This document shows, in pieces, positions 33,612 through 40,999 of a DNA stretch of 49,488 nt. The stretch's first letter is position 1. Each line of letters opens with the position of its first letter. A program made the position numbers and the translations under genes. The notes beneath the pieces were generated by a model. That model did not search any database. It was not told the DNA's origin and worked only from the letters and a program-made list of their open reading frames with translations. Location of the stretch: the NCBI GenBank assembly GCA_016712985.1, contig JADJQA010000041.1, positions 1-49,488 on the forward strand, read 5' to 3'. Source of the stretch: Sulfuritalea sp. (GTDB lineage Bacteria > Pseudomonadota > Gammaproteobacteria > Burkholderiales > Rhodocyclaceae).

Positions 33612-34919
33612 CTAGCGCATCTCGAATGCCTCCTGGTGGAAGAGTGGCTGCAAGCCCATGGCGCGAATTCCGTTGCGTAGTGCATTCGCCAAGCCGCTGG
33701 GACCGCAGAACCAGATTTCGGCGTCCTTCGTCGCCCCCAGGGCCTCTGCCTTCAGGATGGCGCCCTGGCGTGCGTCATGAATGTGCAGGCGAATGCCGGG
33801 CAATGTGGCGCACAAGGATTCCAGCCTGGGGACAAAACTATCCTTGGCTTGATCGCGGGTGCAGTAATGCAGGTCAGCCGTGGGCGCCCCTTCCGGTTTG
33901 GCCTGGAGCGACTCGAGCCAGGCGAGGAAGGGCGTTACGCCGATACCCCCGGCGATCCATATTTGCCTGGCTCGGGGATCGCGTCGGGCGATGTCAAAGC
34001 GACCGTATGGACCCTCCACACGTACCGTTTGCCCAGGCTGCAGACGTTCCGCAAGGTGTTTGGTGTAGTCGCCCAGCGCTTTGATCTGGAAGCTGACGGT
34101 GCTATCGCCATGGTCGGCGCTAGCGATGGTGAATGGATGTGCACCTTCCTTGTCGTCAAAGGTCACGAAGGCAAACTGCCCGGCTTGGTGCCCACGCCAA
34201 CCGCGAACGAGATGACATCGCACCGTGGTGACCTCATTCGCTGGATGTTCGATGGCGATTATGTTGCCCGTCGCCACGCGTGAGCGACCGATGTCGCCAA
34301 GCAGCGAGCGGATTGCGCCGTACACGCCGGCCGCCAGAAGAACAGCGACCAAGCCGCCGATCGGTTGCACCCAATAATCCCGTGGTGCAAGAAGTGCTGC
34401 GTGGAACGCCAGCATCAGATAGAGCACGGGCATTGCCCGATGCAAGATGCGCCAGGTTTTGTATGGAAACTTTTTCCACAGCGTGATCGCCAGCATCGCC
34501 AATACAACGTAGAACGCCCATTCACCCATGTCTTCCGCCAGGTCGCGCAGGACCTCCAGAAAGCCGACGAACTTTTCTTTGGGTACGCGGCCTTCGCGGC
34601 CAATCATCGATTTCAGGATGTCGCCGGACATCTCGATCAGCCAGTGCAGCGCCGCGAAGGAACCCGCGAGAATCCCAGCCCACTTGTGCGTGCGATAGAT
34701 ACGGTCCATGCCACCCAGCGGTGCCTCCAGCCAGACCGGGCGTGTGGCCAGAAACATCGTCAGAGACATCATGGCAATCGACAGCAGTCCGCTCAAATAA
34801 AGCGCTTCCTGACGTGCTATCCATAGGGGATGCGCAGCCGTCGGTGGGACCGCATTGACGACATCCCAACCCCAGGCAAGGATGACAAGGGCCAGCAGAC
34901 TGCCGAGTAAGGTTTTCAT
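33612..34919 (-). CDS. Bis-heme ferric-reductase/NOX-type transmembrane flavocytochrome
   Basis: The 435-aa protein has about six membrane helices in residues 1-205. Two His pairs fit bis-heme ligation: H78/H92 (HKWAGILAGSFAALHW) and H160/H173 (HRAMPVLYLMLAFH). The cytoplasmic half has the FAD-binding HPFTIASA (261-268), phosphate loop GPYGRF (303-308), the NAD(P)H-binding GGIGVTPF (324-331) and the C-terminal FCGPSGLANALR. Members of this superfamily move electrons from cytosolic NAD(P)H through FAD and two b hemes to an acceptor across the membrane. Here the downstream acceptors are plausibly the periplasmic cytochromes encoded at 35520-36471. Function as a ferric reductase, an oxidase, or an electron donor to DHC/SHP cannot be decided from sequence. 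Confidence 0.85.
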   Translation of the reverse strand: MKTLLGSLLALVILAWGWDVVNAVPPTAAHPLWIARQEALYLSGLLSIAMMSLTMFLATRPVWLEAPLGGMDRIYRTHKWAGILAGSFAALHWLIEMSGDILKSMIGREGRVPKEKFVGFLEVLRDLAEDMGEWAFYVVLAMLAITLWKKFPYKTWRILHRAMPVLYLMLAFHAALLAPRDYWVQPIGGLVAVLLAAGVYGAIRSLLGDIGRSRVATGNIIAIEHPANEVTTVRCHLVRGWRGHQAGQFAFVTFDDKEGAHPFTIASADHGDSTVSFQIKALGDYTKHLAERLQPGQTVRVEGPYGRFDIARRDPRARQIWIAGGIGVTPFLAWLESLQAKPEGAPTADLHYCTRDQAKDSFVPRLESLCATLPGIRLHIHDARQGAILKAEALGATKDAEIWFCGPSGLANALRNGIRAMGLQPLFHQEAFEMR

Positions 34920-34980
34920 GGTGATCCGCTCAGGAAAGTTGGAAGCACAGTGCCAGCAAAGCGCGTGGAGTCGTGCAATA

Positions 34981-35394
34981 TCACTTGGGCATGGCCGGGG
35001 TGGTCACTGCTTTCTGAGGCAAATCGTCGCGACAACGGCGCTTGTTGCAGTCGGCAGAGTCGCGAGGGTTCTGATCGGCAGGGCCGCTGGCCCGCTTACC
35101 TTGAGTACGCTGGTTCATGATTTCACCTGTCTGCGGATTGACATGGAGCTTGATCCGCTCGCCATTCCGATCAGTGGCGCGTGCCTCGTAGCCGCCGCGT
35201 TCGCGTTCGATCTTCTCGACATTCCGGTATCCCGCTGCTTCCAGCCTTTCATGCACCTGCGGGATCGAAAGCCACTGATGCTCGCCCGCCCGAGCGGTGC
35301 GATTTTCCCCGGCAAAGGACGAACTCAGTGCTACGCTTCCGACGGCAAGAGCACTGCCAAGAGCGAGGGATGAAAGAATCGTTGAGAGTTTCAT
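34981..35394 (-). CDS. Secreted PepSY-domain protein
   Basis: The 137-aa precursor has signal peptide MKLSTILSSLALGSALAVGS and a PepSY domain (SIPQVHERLEAAGYRNVEKI, YEARATDRNGERIKLHVNPQ, TGEIM). The C-terminal tail contains CNKRRC, which may form a disulfide. GGAGG lies 8 bp before the ATG. It is 61 bp upstream of the flavocytochrome gene and presumably cotranscribed with it. PepSY domains often accompany redox or metal systems as inhibitory or binding modules; no specific role is claimed. Confidence 0.85.
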   Translation of the reverse strand: MKLSTILSSLALGSALAVGSVALSSSFAGENRTARAGEHQWLSIPQVHERLEAAGYRNVEKIERERGGYEARATDRNGERIKLHVNPQTGEIMNQRTQGKRASGPADQNPRDSADCNKRRCRDDLPQKAVTTPAMPK

Positions 35395-35478
35395 GATCTA
35401 AACCTCCGTTTGTTCTGGTCTATGGGGAACCGTGATTTGATTTTGCATTGCAGCGGCTTAACCCTTGCTGAAGCGTCT

Positions 35479-35494
35479 GTTCATCCCGTGTTCA
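35479..35494 (+). promoter_or_regulatory. GTTCA-N6-GTTCA box upstream of the PepSY-flavocytochrome pair
   Basis: GTTCA at 35479-35483 and 35490-35494, flanked as GTTCATCC-x-G-x-GTTCAG, is nearly identical to the box at 36544-36559. It lies 85 bp upstream of the PepSY ATG and reads TGAAC-N6-TGAAC in that gene's direction. Confidence 0.5.
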
Positions 35495-35519
35495 GGAAGC
35501 AGGACGACAAGAGGCAATC

Positions 35520-36023
35520 TCACTCGTCGTAGTACCCGAGCGCCGCGTCGGCATGGCATGCGGTGCAATTGGCCTTGGTCCGAACATCCTTGTGCTTCCA
35601 TTCCCAGTCAGGCACTTTGCGATGCTCTTTTGTCCACCTGGGCAATTCGGTGATGCGCAGCGGCGCATTCGTCGCCGTCATACCGCCCATCAGTTTGTCG
35701 CTGTAACGCCGACCACCTGTGTCAGCTGCGTTAGCGACCAGATAGTCGGTGATTGTCTTGGCGGTGTTCGCATCGACGCTGGCGTCATCGCCGAAGTGAT
35801 TCTTCAGGTCGGCCATCATGCGTTTCCAGGAGTTGGCCGGCAGCATCGACGGGGCAAACGCCAGGTGGCAGCTGCCGCACTCTTCCTTGACTACCGGGTC
35901 GGCCACCGGCGGGTAGAAGTGGCTGCCGCCTGCTTGGGCGCGGCCGAGCACGATCGCCGAGAAACCGAGAACGAGCAGGCCGAGGGCCAGCGGACGAAGC
36001 GGTATCTTCTTTGGAATATTCAT
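35520..36023 (-). CDS. dhc: Diheme cytochrome c (DHC type)
   Basis: The 167-aa precursor has a signal peptide (LGLLVLGFSAIVLGRAQA) and two heme c sites, CGSCH (49-53) and CTACH (153-157), the latter close to the C-terminus as in DHC proteins. The segments SMLPANSWKRMMADLKNHFG and ITELPRWTKEHRKVPDWEWK match my memory of the DHC family. The start at 36023 is preferred over 36065 because AGGAG lies 7 bp upstream and the signal peptide starts there. It follows the SHP gene by 25 bp. In other proteobacteria DHC is the redox partner of SHP, which supports a periplasmic electron-transfer role. Confidence 0.88.
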   Translation of the reverse strand: MNIPKKIPLRPLALGLLVLGFSAIVLGRAQAGGSHFYPPVADPVVKEECGSCHLAFAPSMLPANSWKRMMADLKNHFGDDASVDANTAKTITDYLVANAADTGGRRYSDKLMGGMTATNAPLRITELPRWTKEHRKVPDWEWKHKDVRTKANCTACHADAALGYYDE

Positions 36024-36048
36024 GGTGATCTCCTTTCGTGCAGAGGGC

Positions 36049-36471
36049 TTATTGGCTGGCGACAAAGCTCAACCAGTCGCCCTTTTCCTGTGCGCTGCAT
36101 TCACGCCCCATCACTTCAGTGCAGTTGCGCTTGAACCATTTCTCGACCTTTGCCGGATCGGTGTAACGTGACGGAGCTGAAGACACCGCCACTGGTTCTA
36201 TCGCCTTGCCCGTCAGATTGCGGCCCGGAGCACGCGGATCCTTGCCGTGGCACGTGGTACAAGCCGGCGTATCCGGTTTTCCACCAGCAAATGCCTGGGT
36301 ATGCAAAGTCTTGCCCCGATCGGCAGAAAAGCCGGAAAAGGTGGGGTTGGCGGCTTTGGCGGCGCTGGCATACTGGGCCAGCTGATCCTCACGCGGACCG
36401 GCAATGCCGGCGCCTGAAAGCGTCAATGCCAAGCCGGCGGCAAGAAAGGTGGTCGTCAGGTTTCGATGCAT
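36049..36471 (-). CDS. shp: SHP-type monoheme cytochrome c (DUF1924)
   Basis: The 140-aa precursor has signal peptide MHRNLTTTFLAAGLALTLSG, one heme c site CTTCH (71-75), then GKDPRAPGRNLTGKAIEPVA and KWFKRNCTEVMGRECSAQEK, the signature of Sphaeroides heme protein. In SHP the sixth heme ligand is an Asn that leaves to allow O2 or NO binding; Asn116 in KRNC is the likely equivalent. The two nearby Cys (117 and 123) could form a disulfide. It is first gene of the minus-strand operon with DHC. The divergent promoter region contains the GTTCA boxes. Confidence 0.88.
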   Translation of the reverse strand: MHRNLTTTFLAAGLALTLSGAGIAGPREDQLAQYASAAKAANPTFSGFSADRGKTLHTQAFAGGKPDTPACTTCHGKDPRAPGRNLTGKAIEPVAVSSAPSRYTDPAKVEKWFKRNCTEVMGRECSAQEKGDWLSFVASQ

Positions 36472-36504
36472 CGTGTACTCCTCGTTGGGGTCGGTGTGAG
36501 GCGT

Positions 36505-36538
36505 ACTATGCGCGGGGCCAACTGAACAGAAGATGAAT
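36505..36538 (-). promoter_or_regulatory. Putative regulator box and -10 of the SHP operon
   Basis: On the minus strand ATTCA (36534-36538) and GTTCA (36523-36527) form a direct repeat with 11-bp period. Exactly 12 bp downstream is CATAGT (36505-36510), a possible -10. The box occupies the -35 position, as expected for activation by an OmpR-family regulator. It mirrors the plus-strand box at 36544-36559. Confidence 0.55.
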
Positions 36539-36543
36539 CCGCC

Positions 36544-36577
36544 GTTCATCCAGCGTTCAGATTGGCGGCGCTATAAA
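36544..36577 (+). promoter_or_regulatory. Putative regulator box and -10 of the PepSY-RR-HK operon
   Basis: GTTCA (36544-36548) and GTTCA (36555-36559) repeat at 11 bp. TATAAA (36572-36577) follows 12 bp after the second half-site, with the box in place of a -35. The spacing is identical to that of the divergent SHP promoter, which suggests that the encoded regulator controls both directions. Confidence 0.6.
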
Positions 36578-36613
36578 GTGGTCTGCTGGAGCAAGGAAAC
36601 GGGAGCCTTTATC

Positions 36614-37009
36614 ATGCCAAGTCGACTCACAAACCATCATTGGCACGCGCTGCTGCTCCTGCTGATCGCCGCACTGCTCGCCTGCGGCAGTGGCGCCAGC
36701 AGTGCCAGCGACGATCACGAGCGTGCCCGGCAGGCGCTGGAAGCGGGGGCAGTGCTGCCGCTACGCACCATCCTTGAACGGGTTGAACGCGAATACCCCG
36801 GACAGGTCATCGATGTCGAACTGGAACGCGGACAAGAGAAAAACCTCGAACTCTGGATCTACAAGGTCAAGGTCCTGCGCCCCGGCGGTTCCCTGGTCAA
36901 ACTTAAAGTCGATGCTCGTGACGGCACCATCATCGGCCGCAAGGCTAAAGGCGAGCTCGATGGCGAAAGAGCGCGGCAAAAACCCCGCGGTAGTGGAGAA
37001 GGACGGTAA
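36614..37009 (+). CDS. PepSY-domain lipoprotein/secreted protein
   Basis: The 131-aa precursor is MPSRLTNHHWHALLLLLIAA followed by LLACGSG, which can be a lipobox (LLAC). The PepSY domain is LRTILERVEREYPGQVIDVE, LELWIYKVKVL and LKVDARDGTIIGRK. The ATG at 36614 is 36 bp after the putative -10. The stop TAA shares its last base with the response-regulator ATG (TAATG). PepSY genes in front of PhoPQ/QseBC-like pairs are common and may feed periplasmic signals to the kinase. Confidence 0.85.
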   Translation: MPSRLTNHHWHALLLLLIAALLACGSGASSASDDHERARQALEAGAVLPLRTILERVEREYPGQVIDVELERGQEKNLELWIYKVKVLRPGGSLVKLKVDARDGTIIGRKAKGELDGERARQKPRGSGEGR

Positions 37010-37671
37010 TGCGCATCCTGATTGTTGAGGACGAACCCACCCTGCGGGCACAACTGGCTGAGGGGATAGGTGCAGCAGGCTACGCCGTAGACGTAGCGGA
37101 GAATGGAACGGACGCCCACTATATGGGCGACACCGAGCCCTATGACGCGGTAATTCTTGACCTTGGTCTGCCGCAAATGGATGGCATCACCGTACTCCGT
37201 AAATGGCGCACAGCCGGTCGCAGCATGCCGGTGCTTATCTTGACGGCCAGAGATGGCTGGCACGAGAAAGTGGCTGGCATCGACGCCGGCGCGGATGACT
37301 ACCTGACAAAGCCTTTCCACATGGAAGAGCTGTTGGCCCGTCTTCGGGCGCTGATCCGCCGCGCTGGAGGCCATGCCAGTTCCGAAATTGTGTGCGGCCC
37401 GCTGACGCTCGATACCCGCAACAGCCGGGCCACGGTGGCAGGTCAGGCGCTGACACTCACCAGTCACGAGTACCGTGTACTGGCTTACCTGATGCACCAT
37501 AGGGACGAAGTGGTTTCACGCAGCGATCTTGTCGAACATATCTACGCGCAAGACTTCGACCGTGACTCGAACACCGTCGAAGTCTTCATCGCCCGGCTAC
37601 GCAAGAAGCTTCCGCCAGGGTTGATCGAAACTGTACGCGGCCTTGGTTACCGCCTCACGGCACAACAATGA
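37009..37671 (+). CDS. OmpR-family response regulator
   Basis: The 220-aa protein has a receiver domain with acidic pocket VEDEP, phosphoacceptor Asp51 (ILDLGLPQMDG), Thr79 and Lys101 (TKPF). The C-terminal winged helix contains LTSHEYRVLAYLMHHRDEVV, SNTVEVFIARLRKKL and IETVRGLGYRL. It belongs to the PhoP/QseB group. It probably binds the GTTCA-N6-GTTCA boxes found upstream of its own operon, the SHP operon and the flavocytochrome pair. It is ATGA-coupled to the kinase. Confidence 0.95.
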   Translation: MRILIVEDEPTLRAQLAEGIGAAGYAVDVAENGTDAHYMGDTEPYDAVILDLGLPQMDGITVLRKWRTAGRSMPVLILTARDGWHEKVAGIDAGADDYLTKPFHMEELLARLRALIRRAGGHASSEIVCGPLTLDTRNSRATVAGQALTLTSHEYRVLAYLMHHRDEVVSRSDLVEHIYAQDFDRDSNTVEVFIARLRKKLPPGLIETVRGLGYRLTAQQ

Positions 37672-39074
37672 ATTTTTCCGGTCTACACGGTTCGCTACGC
37701 ATTCGGTTGCTGGCCGGCACATTGTTCTGGATCGCCATGTCGATTCTCGTGGCCGGCTGGGGCCTCGGCAGTCTGTTCCGCCAGCATGTGGCCACTCAGT
37801 TTCACACCGAGCTAACAAGTCACCTTGACCAACTGACGGCTCAGTTCACGCTGGATGAGCAGGGGCGTCCCCAACTCGCCCTTCCGCTGAGCGATCCACG
37901 CCTGAGCAGACCTTACTCCGGATGCTACTGGCAGATCGACCTTGTCAGCGACATCGGTGGAAGCGATTCTGTCATCGCAGGGCAACTGCGCTCGCGCTCG
38001 CTCTGGGATCACGTGCTTGTGGCGCCGTCCGGTATGTTGGCCGATGGCGAAATTCACCAGCATCGAATTCTCGGTCCGGAAGGGAAGATGCTTGGCATGG
38101 TCGAACGCAGTGTGCGCATCGATGACACTCCCGATGGCAAACCAAGAACATTCCGCCTGATCGCTGCGGCAGATGAAAACTTCATGTTGGAACCGATTGC
38201 TCGCTTTAGCGGAAATCTATGGCTGGCGCTCGGATTGCTCGCGACCGGACTGATCCTCGCCGCTCTGGTACAGGTCTTTGTCGGACTGGCGCCGTTACGC
38301 ACCCTGCGCACTGCACTTGGCAAGGTGCGCAGCGGTGAAACGCAGCGACTTGAGGGCGTTTTCCCGGGCGAAGTCACACCGCTGATAGATGAGTTCAATA
38401 CCGTATTGGCACAAAATGCCGAGGTCGTTGAACGCGCCCGCACACACGCCGGTAACCTGGCCCATGCGTTGAAGACTCCATTGAGTGTGCTCGCCAACGC
38501 GGCTACCAGCGGCAAGGATGCCGATCACTCCGAACTAGCCCGTCTGGTGGTTGATCAGGTGGCAATCGCACAAAGGCAGGTCGACTATCACCTCGCCCGG
38601 GCACAGGTGGCGGCTACCAGCCGTGTGCCTGGGGTAAAGACACCACTGCAACCCGTGGTCGAGGGATTGGCGCGCGTCATGCGCCGCATTCATGCCGAAC
38701 GACAGTTGGAGTTGATTGTTCATCCATTTCCGGAGTCGTTAAGCTTTCGCGGTGAGGCGCAGGATCTGCAGGAAATGTTAGGCAATCTGCTCGATAACGC
38801 CTGCAAGTGGGCGAAACGAAACATCGAACTGAACGCGTGCAGCAATGGGACAACATTGACCGTAACGATTGATGACGACGGCTCTGGGCTTGCTGTCGAA
38901 AAGCGGGATGCCGTTATTCTTCGAGGAATTCGCGCGGACGAACAAGTTGCCGGGTCCGGACTTGGACTGGCTATCGTCGATGATCTAGCGCGTCTCTATG
39001 GCGGCCAGCTGGAACTGGTGGATTCCCCGCTCGGCGGTTTGCGGGTCGTGCTGACGCTACCGGCAAGTCAATAG
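37668..39074 (+). CDS. Sensor histidine kinase (PhoQ/QseC-like)
   Basis: The 468-aa protein has TM1 at about 13-37, a periplasmic sensor of about 145 residues, and TM2 at about 184-207. A HAMP-like linker follows, then HisKA with His266 (NLAHALKTPLSVL), N-box NLLDNACKWAKR, G1 DDDGSGLAVEKRD and G2 GSGLGLAIVDDLARLYGG. The input signal is unknown. The gene context with periplasmic heme proteins suggests a redox, oxygen, NO or metal cue. It ends the operon; the next 427 bp hold no gene. Confidence 0.94.
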   Translation: MNFSGLHGSLRIRLLAGTLFWIAMSILVAGWGLGSLFRQHVATQFHTELTSHLDQLTAQFTLDEQGRPQLALPLSDPRLSRPYSGCYWQIDLVSDIGGSDSVIAGQLRSRSLWDHVLVAPSGMLADGEIHQHRILGPEGKMLGMVERSVRIDDTPDGKPRTFRLIAAADENFMLEPIARFSGNLWLALGLLATGLILAALVQVFVGLAPLRTLRTALGKVRSGETQRLEGVFPGEVTPLIDEFNTVLAQNAEVVERARTHAGNLAHALKTPLSVLANAATSGKDADHSELARLVVDQVAIAQRQVDYHLARAQVAATSRVPGVKTPLQPVVEGLARVMRRIHAERQLELIVHPFPESLSFRGEAQDLQEMLGNLLDNACKWAKRNIELNACSNGTTLTVTIDDDGSGLAVEKRDAVILRGIRADEQVAGSGLGLAIVDDLARLYGGQLELVDSPLGGLRVVLTLPASQ

Positions 39075-39501
39075 ACATAGTGAGGAGTTCTTGGATGACG
39101 AACGTGTTGTGCCAACGTTCAGCAGCGCAGCGGCTCCCATGACTACAAATATCACGCAGCTATTCTGCAATCTCGTCTTGTCCCCTTTCGAAGCTATTTC
39201 TTGACGTGCATCGATCTGTATCGGCTTGCTATCAGAGGATCAACGCATGCCGGAGAATGACGGCTTACGTACCAATTGCGGACGCTGGCGGCAACAGTGC
39301 CGTGGGCATAAGGAAAGTGGAAAGCAGCCGTTCAAAAGCTCATCGTTTTAGGGGTGCCAATGACGGCTCTGGCCGGACTGAGGCACTCAGCGCCTGGGCT
39401 CAGTTCGAGCTTCATCTGAGATTCTGCACGACAATTCGAAGCCCAAGAGCGGCCATTCCCGTCACGGGCTGGCCATAGACGACTGCGGGACGATTACCTA
39501 T
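39075..39501. other. 427-bp stretch without a recognisable gene
   Basis: This lies between the kinase and hicB stops. It contains the short phrases GAATGACGGCTTACGTACC (39255) and CCAATGACGGCTCTGGCC (39358), which share AATGACGGCT with each other and with the 25-nt repeats near 26.3 and 27.3 kb. It looks like degraded intergenic or element DNA. No promoter, terminator or ORF stands out. Confidence 0.45.
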
Positions 39502-39933
39502 TCAAGCGGGTTCCAGTCCGATCACAAGTCGCTTCCCCAACACTGCCACGGCTTGCGCAATGCGCGGCAGCTTGTAGGCATAGCGTGGGTCAAGCAGTCG
39601 GCGAACTTCCTTTTCATCCACGCCGAGCTGCTTCGCGAGTTGTACATTGGTAACGTGTGCTTCTCTCATGGCGACATACAGAGCTGCCTTCGCCATCGTC
39701 TCGGCAGGAGGAGCAACCCGGTACTCACCCCGCCGCGCTTTGCTCGGTGCCGGGAAAGCCAACTTCCCTTGCATGTAAGCCGCGAATACTTCATCCATTG
39801 CATCTGCCGCTTCCAACAGAGCATCGGCTACATCTTCTCCTTGGGTCACAAGCTGAGGCAAATCGCGGCAGGTCACGACGAACCCTCCTTCATCGGCGGG
39901 CGTCAGCATCACGGCGTATTCAAATCGTTCCAT
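39502..39933 (-). CDS. hicB: HicB-family antitoxin with C-terminal HTH
   Basis: The 143-aa protein has an N-terminal HicB fold (RFEYAVMLTPADEGGFVVTC, then RDLPQLVTQGEDVADALLEA) and a C-terminal XRE-like HTH (TNVQLAKQLGVDEKEVRRLL) that would autoregulate the locus. HicB normally neutralises the HicA mRNA interferase encoded just upstream. Here the upstream partner is only a chimeric remnant (39942-40394), so this antitoxin appears orphaned. The ORF itself is intact. Confidence 0.9.
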   Translation of the reverse strand: MERFEYAVMLTPADEGGFVVTCRDLPQLVTQGEDVADALLEAADAMDEVFAAYMQGKLAFPAPSKARRGEYRVAPPAETMAKAALYVAMREAHVTNVQLAKQLGVDEKEVRRLLDPRYAYKLPRIAQAVAVLGKRLVIGLEPA

Positions 39934-39941
39934 TTACCACC

Positions 39942-40394
39942 TCACAGATCGTTGGGCTTAATGCCAAGTTGGGAGCACATGGCATGAAAGGTTCCCGTCT
40001 TTAGTTCGTCCTTTGGGTTGCGAACAATCGTAAATGCACTTCCAAAATCCGGTTTCAGTTTGGCCTTGGCAATCCATGCACCCACCGCCTCCCGGGTCGG
40101 GTTGGTCAATTCGAACTGGACCGGCCACTGCGTCTTGTGTTGCATGACGGAGGCGCGCGGCGACACCTGGTTTCCATGCGTGACATCGCGCACTTTCACG
40201 CTGCCCAGATCGCAGCCGCGCAGCTTGCTGTCGATGGCTAGGTTGAACATGGCAAGTTCACGAACTGTCTTGGTCAGTTGTAGGCGAATGCGGATCGCCC
40301 GGATTTCCTTGAGCTTCAACGGCGGATTCTGATCGATCATCTTGTCCTGGTTCCATGGCACGCGCTGACTTCTCGAGTTTGCATCGTGTTCCAT
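39942..40394 (-). pseudogene. In-frame chimera: integrase N-terminus fused to HicA C-terminus
   Basis: The 150-aa ORF begins like the short tyrosine recombinase family also seen at 27366-27669 (VPWNQDKMIDQNPPLKLKEI, ELAMFNLAIDSKLRGCDLGS, VQFELTNPTREAVGAWIAKA). From about residue 117 it changes to FTIVRNPKDELKTGTFHAMC and SQLGIKPNDL, the end of a HicA toxin. The junction keeps the reading frame. The catalytic half of the recombinase and the N-terminal, catalytic-His half of HicA are both missing, so neither activity is expected. It stops 8 bp before the hicB ATG, exactly where hicA belongs. It could still be expressed and bind HicB. Confidence 0.75.
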
Positions 40395-40545
40395 GATGGA
40401 GTTCCGTGTGTCATTGAAGGGAACCCCCGTGTCATGTTCCGGGCAGAGGGATGAGAAAAATGTGTCACCGACCCGCCGCCCTGCGCGACTCGCTTCTATT
40501 GCTTTGGTATGATGCCTTCTCCATTACATCTGTCAGGAACTCACC

Positions 40546-40764
40546 ATGGCCCGCAAACAGAAGCTCGATTTCAGCACCATTGCGGATGACCGCAAGAAGG
40601 AAGGCCTCAATCAGAAGGATTTCTGGGCCCGCTACGGCGTCACCCAGTCGGGCGGATCCCGCTACGAATCGGGCCGCAATATTCCGAAGCCCCTGGCCAT
40701 CCTGCTCTGGCTCCATCGCTCAGGGAAAGTAACGGACAAGGTTTTGGCGGAAGCATCGAAGTAA
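40546..40764 (+). CDS. Small helix-turn-helix protein
   Basis: The 72-aa protein has DRKKEGLNQKDFWARYGVTQ followed by SGGSRYESGRNIPKPLAILL, an XRE/Cro-type HTH layout with Gln-x-Asp-Phe-Trp and the SRYESG recognition region. AGGAA lies 8 bp before the ATG. The DUF3820 gene follows after 22 bp. It is probably a transcription regulator; target unknown. Confidence 0.75.
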   Translation: MARKQKLDFSTIADDRKKEGLNQKDFWARYGVTQSGGSRYESGRNIPKPLAILLWLHRSGKVTDKVLAEASK

Positions 40765-40786
40765 GCATCGGGGTCAGTGGTTCCGG

Positions 40787-40999
40787 ATGCGCCCTGAGGA
40801 CCTTGAATTGCTGGTCACCCGCGTGATGCCCTTCGGCAAGCACAAGGGGCGTCTGATTGCTGATCTGCCGGGCAACTACTTGAACTGGTTCGCAAGAGAG
40901 GGATTCCCGTTTGGGGAGCTTGGAAGGTTACTGGCTTTGATGCAGGAGATGGACCACAACGGGTTGAGATCCCTGCTCGATCCCTTGAGAGATCGGTAG
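40787..40999 (+). CDS. DUF3820 family protein
   Basis: The 70-aa protein MRPEDLELLVTRVMPFGKHK continues GRLIADLPGNYLNWFAREGF and PFGELGRLLALM, matching the DUF3820 pattern (MPFGKYKGxxxxDLPxxYLxWFxxxGFP). The molecular role is not established. It is likely cotranscribed with the HTH gene upstream. Confidence 0.82.
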   Translation: MRPEDLELLVTRVMPFGKHKGRLIADLPGNYLNWFAREGFPFGELGRLLALMQEMDHNGLRSLLDPLRDR

